Source of the DNA: an uncultured Oscillospiraceae bacterium
GTDB taxonomy: Bacteria; Bacillota; Clostridia; Oscillospirales; Acutalibacteraceae
DNA length: 15,882 nucleotides
Assembly (NCBI GenBank): GCA_900549155.1
Contig: URNF01000038.1
Coordinates: 1 to 15,882, forward strand
Direction: 5' to 3'
Shown here: in pieces, positions 7,650 through 13,497 of the stretch
How the letters are laid out: the number at the start of each line of letters is the position of its first letter
How positions within the stretch are numbered: the stretch's first letter is position 1
The notes under the pieces: model-generated
Seen by the model: the letters and a program-made list of their open reading frames with translations, nothing else
Database searches by the model: none
What the model was told of the DNA's origin: nothing
Made by a program: the position numbers and the translations under genes

Positions 7650-8696
7650 ATGATGAATTGGCACGACAAGGTACTGTTGATCACCGGCGGAACAGGCTCG
7701 TTCGGTAATGCGGTTTTGAACCGCTTTCTCAAAACCGACATCGGGGAGATCCGCATTTTCTCGCGTGACGAGAAAAAGCAGGACGATATGCGCCACGATT
7801 TCCAGGCGAAGATGCCGGAGGTCGCCGGAAAGATCAAGTTCTATATCGGCGATGTGCGCGACCTTTCTTCTATCAAAAATGCAATGCACGGCGTGAACTA
7901 CATATTTCATGCGGCAGCGTTAAAGCAGGTGCCGTCCTGTGAATTTTTCCCGATGGAAGCGGTGCGCACGAATGTGATCGGCACGGATAACGTGCTGACC
8001 GCCGCCATCGACGAGGGCGTGGAATCGGTCATTTGCCTGTCCACCGACAAGGCGGCGTATCCCATCAACGCCATGGGGATTTCCAAGGCGATGGAGGAGC
8101 GCATCGCGGTTGCCAAATCCCGCACCACCGACAAAACGAAGATCTGCTGCACGCGCTACGGCAACGTGATGTGCTCGCGCGGGTCGGTCATTCCGCTGTG
8201 GATCGAGCAGGTGCGCGCCGGTCAGCCTATCACCATCACCGAACCGACCATGACGCGTTTCATCATGTCGCTGGACGAGGCGGTGGATCTGGTGCTGTTT
8301 GCTTTCGAACACGGCAATAACGGCGACATCTTTGTGCAGAAAGCTCCTGCCTGCACCATTGAAACGCAGGCAAAGGCGGTTTTGGCGCTTTTCGACAAGG
8401 ATCACAGGAGCAGCATCAAGGTCATCGGCATCCGCCACGGCGAAAAGATGTATGAGACGCTGCTCACAAACGAGGAATGTGCGCATGCCGTGGACATGGG
8501 CGACTTTTACCGCGTGCCCGCGGACAACCGCGATCTTAACTATGATAACTATTTCAACAACGGCGAAAAGGATCGCAACCTGCTGCACGAATTCAATTCC
8601 AACAACACCCGCATGCTGAATGTCGAGGAGACAAAGGAAAAGATCGCGGCGCTTGCCTATATCCGCGAGGAAATGGAAAAGGACGGCATTGTATGA
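7650..8696 (+). CDS. capE: UDP-GlcNAc 4,6-dehydratase (5-inverting), CapE type
   Basis: A 348-residue SDR enzyme predicted to carry out the first step of UDP-L-FucNAc synthesis: 4,6-dehydration and 5-epimerisation of UDP-GlcNAc to the L-arabino 4-keto sugar. The NAD(P) loop is GGTGSFG (residues 13-19). HAAALKQVP is the conserved substrate segment, STDKA gives the catalytic T132-D133-K134, and M142-G-I-S-K146 is the M-x3-K variant of the SDR Tyr/Lys motif that marks this dehydratase group. GIRHGEKMYETLLTNEE near residue 260 is the CapE/FnlA-type tail. CGGAGA at 7635-7640 serves ATG 7650, though ATG 7653 is equally possible. The stop overlaps the capF start as ATGA, implying coupling. The unbroken capE-capF-capG order supports the specific call over the FlaA1/PseB relatives. 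Confidence 0.9.
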   Translation: MMNWHDKVLLITGGTGSFGNAVLNRFLKTDIGEIRIFSRDEKKQDDMRHDFQAKMPEVAGKIKFYIGDVRDLSSIKNAMHGVNYIFHAAALKQVPSCEFFPMEAVRTNVIGTDNVLTAAIDEGVESVICLSTDKAAYPINAMGISKAMEERIAVAKSRTTDKTKICCTRYGNVMCSRGSVIPLWIEQVRAGQPITITEPTMTRFIMSLDEAVDLVLFAFEHGNNGDIFVQKAPACTIETQAKAVLALFDKDHRSSIKVIGIRHGEKMYETLLTNEECAHAVDMGDFYRVPADNRDLNYDNYFNNGEKDRNLLHEFNSNNTRMLNVEETKEKIAALAYIREEMEKDGIV

Positions 8697-9892
8697 ACAT
8701 TCTTGTGACAGGTGCCGCGGGCTTTGTGGGGAAAAATCTGGTCGCTGCGCTTTACAATCTGCGCGACGGCAAGGATCGCACGCGCCCCGCGCTGCAGATC
8801 GGGGAGATCTTTTCCTATGACATCGACAGCGACCCTGCATGTCTCGCGGAATACTGCAAAAAGGCGGACTTTGTGTTTCATCTGGCGGGGGTCAACCGAC
8901 CGAAGGATGAAAGCGAATTTGTGAAAGGCAATTTCGGCTTCACTTCCACGCTGCTTGACACCTTGAAGGCACAGCAGAACACCTGCCCTGTGATGCTGTC
9001 GTCTTCCATTCAGGCGACGCTCATCGGGCGGTATGGAAGCTCGGATTACGGCAGGTCGAAGCGGATGGGGGAGCAGCTTTTGTTTTCCTATGGTGAGGAA
9101 ACGGGAGCGAGGGTGCTTGTCTACCGTTTTCCCAATCTGTTCGGCAAATGGTGCCGTCCGAACTATAACTCCGCTGTGGCGACCTTTTGCTATAACACGG
9201 CGCATGACCTGCCCATCACCGTCAACGATCCGACAACAGAGCTGGAGCTTTTGTATATCGACGATCTGGTGGCGGAGATGCTGGACGCACTGGAAGGGCG
9301 GGAGCATCGCTGCGAATTTGACGGTGTGAGCACGGTTTTGGATGTAAAGGGGAAATACTGTGCAGCGCCGACGACGCATCATGTGACGCTGGGCGAAATC
9401 GCCGCTTTGCTTGGGACCTTCAAGCAGCAGCCGCAGACGCTCCTTTTGCCGGAAACGGCAGAGGGGAGCTTTGCGAAAAAGCTGTATGCAACCTATCTTT
9501 CCTATCTCCCGAAAGAAAAAACGGCGTTCCCGCTCAAAATGAATGTCGACGATCGCGGCAGCTTCACGGAGCTGCTCAAAACCGCAAAATGCGGACAGGT
9601 GAGCGTGAACATTTCAAAGCCGGGCGTCACAAAGGGACAGCATTGGCATAACACGAAATGGGAATTTTTCATCGTGGTTGCCGGGCACGGACTCATTGAG
9701 GAACGAAAGATCGGCACCGATGAGGTGCGGCGATTTGAGGTTTCCGGCGAAAAGATCGAGGCGGTGCATATGCTGCCGGGGTTCACGCACAACATCATCA
9801 ATCTCAGCGAAACAGAAAACCTGGTCACGGTGATGTGGGCAAACGAGGCGTTTGACCCGTCGCATCCCGATACTTTTTTTGAGAAGGTGTAA
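8693..9892 (+). CDS. capF: Bifunctional UDP-2-acetamido-hexulose epimerase/reductase, CapF type
   Basis: A 399-residue two-domain enzyme predicted to perform the second step of UDP-L-FucNAc synthesis. The C-terminal cupin would epimerise C3 of the CapE product and the N-terminal SDR would reduce C4 with NADPH. The SDR domain has GAAGFVG (residues 7-13), HLAGVNRP, and the catalytic Y119-G-R-S-K123. After a linker near residues 255-285 the cupin starts at PLKMNVDDRGSFTELLK. Candidate metal ligands are H317, H319 and E324 in GQHWHNTKWE, and H359 and H366 in HMLPGFTHN. It is somewhat longer than the staphylococcal protein (about 369 residues). The start ATG 8693 overlaps the capE stop, with AAAAGGA at 8677-8683. 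No other family has this SDR-cupin layout, so confidence is high. Confidence 0.93.
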   Translation: MNILVTGAAGFVGKNLVAALYNLRDGKDRTRPALQIGEIFSYDIDSDPACLAEYCKKADFVFHLAGVNRPKDESEFVKGNFGFTSTLLDTLKAQQNTCPVMLSSSIQATLIGRYGSSDYGRSKRMGEQLLFSYGEETGARVLVYRFPNLFGKWCRPNYNSAVATFCYNTAHDLPITVNDPTTELELLYIDDLVAEMLDALEGREHRCEFDGVSTVLDVKGKYCAAPTTHHVTLGEIAALLGTFKQQPQTLLLPETAEGSFAKKLYATYLSYLPKEKTAFPLKMNVDDRGSFTELLKTAKCGQVSVNISKPGVTKGQHWHNTKWEFFIVVAGHGLIEERKIGTDEVRRFEVSGEKIEAVHMLPGFTHNIINLSETENLVTVMWANEAFDPSHPDTFFEKV

Positions 9893-9897
9893 AATTG
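9883..9897 (+). promoter_or_regulatory. Ribosome binding site and TTG start of capG
   Basis: GAAGGTG at 9883-9889 lies inside the end of capF and is followed 5 nt later by TTG at 9895-9897. The capF TAA at 9890-9892 sits between them. No in-frame ATG or GTG gives a full-length product, so this site decides the start. Confidence 0.75.
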
Positions 9898-11079
9898 GAG
9901 ATCAAAAAGGACTATTCGGATGTTTCTTTCAAAAATGACGGCAGGCTCAAGCTGCTCATCATCGTCGGCACGCGTCCCGAGATCATTCGTCTTGCGGCAG
10001 TGATCGACAAGTGCCGTCGCTATTTCGACTGCCTTTTGGCGCACACGGGGCAAAACTATGACTACACCTTAAACGGCGTGTTTTTCAAGGATCTGAAGCT
10101 CGGCGATCCCGAGGTGTATATGAACGCTGTGGGGGATGATCTCGGCGAGACGGTGGGGAACATCATCAGCTGTTCCTATAAGCTGATGGCGCGGGTTCAG
10201 CCCGACGCGCTTCTGATCCTCGGCGACACCAATTCCTGCCTTTCCGCCATCGCGGCAAAGCGGCTGCACATCCCGATCTTTCACATGGAAGCGGGCAATC
10301 GCTGCAAGGATGAGTGCCTGCCCGAGGAGACCAACCGCCGCATCGTGGACATCATTTCCGATGTCAACATGGCATATTCCGAGCACGCGCGCCGCTATCT
10401 TGCGGAGTGCGGGCTGCCGAAGGAGCGCACCTATGTGACGGGTTCTCCCATGGCAGGGGTGCTGCACGCCAATTTCTCCGCCATCAAGAATTCCGACATT
10501 CTCGGCAGACTCGGTCTGCGTCCGCGCAAGTATATCCTGCTTTCCGCACATCGCGAGGAAAACATCGACACCGAGAAGAATTTTCTCTCGCTCTTTTCCG
10601 CTGTCAACAAAATGGCAGAAGCCTATGACATGCCGATCCTGTACTCCTGCCATCCGCGCTCGAAAAAGCGGCTGGAGGAAAGCGGATTTGTGCTGGATCC
10701 CCGCGTCATTCAGCATGAGCCGCTCGGCTTCCATGACTATAACCATCTGCAGATGCACGCGTTTGCTGTGGTTTCCGATTCCGGCACGCTGCCCGAGGAG
10801 GCGAGCTTTTTCACCTCTGTCGGCAGACCGTTCCCCGCGGTGTGCATCCGCACCTCGACGGAGCGCCCCGAAGCGCTGGACAAGGGCTGCTTTGTCCTCG
10901 CGGGGATCGACGAGACTTCGCTTTTGCAGGCAGTGGATACCGCTGTCACCATGCACAAAAACGGCGACTACGGCATCCCTGTGCCGGATTATGTGGAAGA
11001 AAATGTGTCCACAAAGGTCGTCAAGATCATCCAATCCTATACCGGCGTTGTAAACAAAATGGTCTGGCGCAAATATTGA
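9895..11079 (+). CDS. capG: UDP-N-acetylglucosamine 2-epimerase-like enzyme, CapG type (UDP-L-FucNAc forming)
   Basis: A 394-residue GT-B-like 2-epimerase, predicted to convert UDP-L-PneNAc (the CapF product) to UDP-L-FucNAc, the last step of the pathway. Family marks are VGTRPEIIRL (G25-E29), GDTNSCLSA with D111, HMEAGNRC with E132, PEETNRR with E144/E145, SAHREEN with H219, and SDSGTLPEEA near residue 295, which replaces the SGGIQEE of WecB/MnaA and fits the FnlC/CapG/WbjD subgroup. The start codon is TTG at 9895: the capF stop ends at 9892, AAGGTG at 9884-9889 is well placed, and the first ATG in the frame is far inside the conserved fold. It is the last gene before the intrinsic terminator. 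Without capE/capF beside it, it might be mistaken for a generic UDP-GlcNAc 2-epimerase. Confidence 0.9.
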   Translation: MEIKKDYSDVSFKNDGRLKLLIIVGTRPEIIRLAAVIDKCRRYFDCLLAHTGQNYDYTLNGVFFKDLKLGDPEVYMNAVGDDLGETVGNIISCSYKLMARVQPDALLILGDTNSCLSAIAAKRLHIPIFHMEAGNRCKDECLPEETNRRIVDIISDVNMAYSEHARRYLAECGLPKERTYVTGSPMAGVLHANFSAIKNSDILGRLGLRPRKYILLSAHREENIDTEKNFLSLFSAVNKMAEAYDMPILYSCHPRSKKRLEESGFVLDPRVIQHEPLGFHDYNHLQMHAFAVVSDSGTLPEEASFFTSVGRPFPAVCIRTSTERPEALDKGCFVLAGIDETSLLQAVDTAVTMHKNGDYGIPVPDYVEENVSTKVVKIIQSYTGVVNKMVWRKY

Positions 11080-11081
11080 CG

Positions 11082-11119
11082 AAAAAACCGCTGTTTTCGC
11101 AGAAAACAAGCGGTTTTTT
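11082..11119 (+). terminator. Intrinsic terminator closing the polysaccharide operon
   Basis: An inverted repeat with arms 11082-11098 and 11102-11119 pairs AAAAAACCGCT-GTTTTC with GAAAACAAGCGGTTTTTT (one bulged A, 3-nt loop GCA). The 3' arm ends in six T. It begins 2 nt after the capG stop. Because the 5' arm starts with six A, it could also act on the opposite strand, but no convergent gene is present. Confidence 0.9.
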
Positions 11120-11120
11120 G

Positions 11121-11149
11121 TTGCTTTGCCGTATGAAATATGGTATACT
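11121..11149 (+). promoter_or_regulatory. Sigma-A-type promoter with extended -10, upstream of mutY
   Basis: TTGCTT at 11121-11126 and TATACT at 11144-11149 are separated by exactly 17 nt, and TG at 11141-11142 gives a TGn extended -10. The -35 box matches only half the consensus, so the extended -10 probably carries it. Transcription would begin near 11156, leaving a leader of about 17 nt that contains the mutY ribosome binding site. The promoter starts 1 nt after the upstream terminator, so it resets transcription for the housekeeping group. Confidence 0.7.
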
Positions 11150-11160
11150 TTGCTGTATAT

Positions 11161-11167
11161 GGAGGTG
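11161..11167 (+). promoter_or_regulatory. mutY ribosome binding site
   Basis: GGAGGTG lies 5 nt before ATG 11173. It argues against the in-frame ATG at 11140, which is inside the promoter and would put this site within the coding region. Confidence 0.8.
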
Positions 11168-11172
11168 CCGTG

Positions 11173-12243
11173 ATGCCCATTACCGACATCTGTGCCGGTG
11201 TTCCGGCACTGCTTTCGTGGTTTGCCGAAAACGGACGCCCGCTGCCGTGGCGTCTGGACGCAACCCCTTATCATGTGTGGATCTCCGAGGTCATGCTGCA
11301 GCAAACGCGGATCGAGGCGGTCATTCCGCATTATGAGGATTTCATCCGACAGATGCCCGATCTCAAAACGCTTGCCGAAATGCCCGAGGAAAAGCTACTC
11401 AAATGCTGGGAAGGGCTTGGGTATTACAGCCGCGCCCGCAATCTGCAAAAGGCGGCGAAGGCGGTCATTGCAAGCGGGAAGAGGGAGCTGCCCGACACCT
11501 ATGCAGAGCTTATCAGACTGCCCGGCATCGGAGAATATACTGCCGGCGCGATCGCATCTATCTCTTTCGGCGAATGTGTACCGGCGGTGGACGGCAATGT
11601 GTTGCGCGTGTTGTCCCGCCTTTTGAATGACGACACCGACGTGCTGTCGCCTGCGGGCAAAAAGCATTTCACCGCCGTTGCCCGCGCACTTGTTCCGCAA
11701 ACGGCGGCGGGACAGTTCAATCAGGCGATCATGGAGCTTGGCGAAACGGTCTGCCTGCCGCATACGGCGCCGCGCTGTGCCGTGTGCCCGCTTGCTGCCG
11801 TGTGTCGCGGAAAAAAGGCGGGGACGGCTGCTTCTCTGCCGGTGCGCAAAAAGCCGCGCGCCCGCAGAGTGGAGCAAAAAACGGTCTTTCTGCTGCTTTC
11901 CGAAAAAAAGGACACCGTTTTGCTGCACAAGCGCCCGCAAAAGGGGCTTTTGGCAGGGCTGTATGAATTTCCGAATGCGGACGGCAAACTGACCGCAGAG
12001 GGAGCGCTGGAGCTTCTGAACGAAAAGGGCTTCACGGTTCATGAAATGGAGAAAACCGCGCCCGCAAAGCATTTGTTCACACACATCGAATGGCAGATGA
12101 ACGGCTATGTTGCCCGTGTGTCCGAAAAAGATAAAGATGCGGTGGACTGCGTGTGGGCGGGGACAGCGGCGCTTTCCGAGCAATATGCGCTGCCGTCCGC
12201 GTTCAAGCCGTTTTTGAAAGCATTGCAAAAGCATTTGACATAA
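11173..12243 (+). CDS. mutY: A/G-specific adenine DNA glycosylase MutY
   Basis: A 356-residue base-excision repair enzyme that removes adenine mispaired with 8-oxoguanine. The N-terminal HhH-GPD domain has catalytic E39 in WISEVMLQQT, the WEGLGYYSRARNL segment, the hairpin LPGIGEYTAG (116-125) and catalytic D140 in AVDGNV. The 4Fe-4S loop is C194-x7-C202-x2-C205-x5-C211, one residue longer in the first gap than the usual C-x6-C. After a basic linker (KKPRARR, about residues 232-238) comes the NUDIX-like C-terminal domain that recognises 8-oxoG, with LLHKRPQKGLLAGLYEFPN and AKHLFTHIEW. The length is normal. It is the first gene after a promoter, and its stop lies inside the ribosome binding site of the next gene, so the two are probably co-transcribed. 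Confidence 0.95.
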   Translation: MPITDICAGVPALLSWFAENGRPLPWRLDATPYHVWISEVMLQQTRIEAVIPHYEDFIRQMPDLKTLAEMPEEKLLKCWEGLGYYSRARNLQKAAKAVIASGKRELPDTYAELIRLPGIGEYTAGAIASISFGECVPAVDGNVLRVLSRLLNDDTDVLSPAGKKHFTAVARALVPQTAAGQFNQAIMELGETVCLPHTAPRCAVCPLAAVCRGKKAGTAASLPVRKKPRARRVEQKTVFLLLSEKKDTVLLHKRPQKGLLAGLYEFPNADGKLTAEGALELLNEKGFTVHEMEKTAPAKHLFTHIEWQMNGYVARVSEKDKDAVDCVWAGTAALSEQYALPSAFKPFLKALQKHLT

Positions 12244-12256
12244 GGAGGAATACCGT

Positions 12257-12739
12257 ATGGATCAGAGAGAAAACTATTTGTCGTGGGACGCCTATTTCAT
12301 GGGCATTGCGTTGCTTTCCGCGCAGCGCAGCAAGGATCCCGGCACACAGGTCGGCGCCTGCATCGTCGGCGCGGATCACAAGATTCTGTCGGTCGGCTAT
12401 AACGGTATGCCCTGCGGCTGCAAGGATGCTCTCATGCCGTGGGCGCGGGAAGGCGCACCGAAAGACACGAAATACCTGTATGTCTGCCATGCGGAGCTGA
12501 ATGCGATCTTAAACTATGCGGGCAGCAATCTGCAGGGTGCAACGATCTATACCACGCTGTTCCCCTGCAACGAATGTGCCAAGGCGCTCATTCAGGCGGG
12601 CATCAAAAAGGTCATCTACCTGTCGGACAAATATGCGGACAGCGACAGCACGCGTGCGTCGAAACGCATGATGGACATGGTCGGCATCGTGTATGAGCAG
12701 TATATCCCGTCCGGAAAACGGTTCGAGGCAGAGCTGTAA
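12257..12739 (+). CDS. dCMP deaminase (ComEB-like) family protein
   Basis: A 160-residue zinc-dependent deaminase of the deoxycytidylate deaminase family, which converts dCMP to dUMP for thymidylate synthesis. The zinc site is H78-A79-E80 in VCHAELNAI, with E80 as proton shuttle, plus C104 and C107 in FPCNECAK. YNGMPCGCKDALMPW in the N-terminal half is the substrate-side loop typical of this family. AGGAGG at 12243-12248 lies 8 nt before the ATG. It starts 13 nt after mutY, with the SDR gene following after 1 nt. Bacillus ComEB belongs to the same family, but nothing here ties this gene to competence: no comEA or comEC is nearby. The deaminase call is firm; physiological dCMP preference is inferred from the family. 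Confidence 0.88.
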   Translation: MDQRENYLSWDAYFMGIALLSAQRSKDPGTQVGACIVGADHKILSVGYNGMPCGCKDALMPWAREGAPKDTKYLYVCHAELNAILNYAGSNLQGATIYTTLFPCNECAKALIQAGIKKVIYLSDKYADSDSTRASKRMMDMVGIVYEQYIPSGKRFEAEL

Positions 12740-12740
12740 G

Positions 12741-13475
12741 ATGCGGAAAGTGGTTTGGATCACGGGCGCCGCAAAGGGCATCGGCGGCGCGATCGCCCAA
12801 AAGCTGGCAGGGGACGGCTATGCCGTCGTTTTGCACTATCACCGTTCGCAGGCTGCCGCCCTGGCACTTGCCGAAAAGCTGCGGGGGGCGGGCGCCGAGG
12901 TGCTGCCTGTCTGCGCCGATGTGACCGATGCGGCGCAGGTGGAGAAGGCTTTTGCGGACATCTGTCTGCAATTCGGGCATGTGGATGCGCTCGTCAACAA
13001 TGCGGGCATCGCCGCAGGGCGACTGTTCACAGACATCACCGAAGAAGAATGGCGGCAGATGCAGGCGGTACACGTCGACGGGGCATACCGTTGCTGTAAA
13101 GCGGTTTTGCCTGACATGATACGGCGGCATGACGGCGCCATCGTCAACATCTCTTCGATGTGGGGCGTTGTCGGCGCATCGTGTGAGGTGCATTATTCCG
13201 CTGCAAAGGCGGCGCTGATCGGCATGACGCGGGCACTGGCAAAAGAGGTCGGACCGTCCGGCATCCGCGTCAACTGCGTTGCTCCCGGTGTTATTGACAC
13301 CGATATGCTGCGCGGGTATACAGAAGCGGATATTGCCGCTCTGCGGGAAGAAACGCCGCTTTGCCGCATCGGCACGCCGCAGGATGTGGCGGAGGCGGTC
13401 GCCTTTTTGCTGTCGCCTGCCGCATCGTTCATCACGGGACAGGTGCTGACGGTGGACGGCGGTTTCAGTCTTTGA
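12741..13475 (+). CDS. FabG-like SDR oxidoreductase, possibly EF-P 5-aminopentanone reductase
   Basis: A 244-residue classical SDR. The NAD(P) loop is TGAAKGIG (residues 8-15), NNAG is at 86-89, and the catalytic triad is S139, Y152 and K156 (YSAAK), followed by the NCVAPGVIDTDM loop and the terminal ITGQVLTVDGGFSL. These features alone would give a 3-oxoacyl-ACP reductase call. However, LFTDITEEEW and SSMWGVVGASCEVHYSAAK resemble clostridial proteins annotated as the YmfI-type reductase that completes the 5-aminopentanol modification of elongation factor P, and no fatty-acid genes are adjacent. I regard both as possible. The start at 12741 is 1 nt after the deaminase stop, with only a poor purine stretch upstream, so it is probably translated by coupling. 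Confidence 0.82.
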   Translation: MRKVVWITGAAKGIGGAIAQKLAGDGYAVVLHYHRSQAAALALAEKLRGAGAEVLPVCADVTDAAQVEKAFADICLQFGHVDALVNNAGIAAGRLFTDITEEEWRQMQAVHVDGAYRCCKAVLPDMIRRHDGAIVNISSMWGVVGASCEVHYSAAKAALIGMTRALAKEVGPSGIRVNCVAPGVIDTDMLRGYTEADIAALREETPLCRIGTPQDVAEAVAFLLSPAASFITGQVLTVDGGFSL

Positions 13476-13484
13476 TTTTTTGAG

Positions 13485-13491
13485 TGGGAGG
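13485..13491 (+). promoter_or_regulatory. pepF ribosome binding site
   Basis: TGGGAGG lies 6 nt before ATG 13498. It rules out the in-frame TTG at 13480, which is 5' of the site and would add six residues without family character. Confidence 0.75.
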
Positions 13492-13497
13492 ATACCT

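Noticed and set aside
7920..8840. 306-codon open frame on the - strand
   Set aside because: It is antisense to capE and the start of capF, with low-complexity Arg/His/Val content and no motif.
11140..11172. Upstream in-frame ATG for mutY
   Set aside because: It overlaps the promoter -10, has no ribosome binding site, and the added residues are not MutY-like; ATG 11173 has GGAGGTG at the right distance.
10069..11331. 420-codon open frame on the - strand
   Set aside because: It runs antisense across capG, the terminator and the mutY promoter, and shows no recognisable domain. It is a shadow of GC-rich coding sequence.
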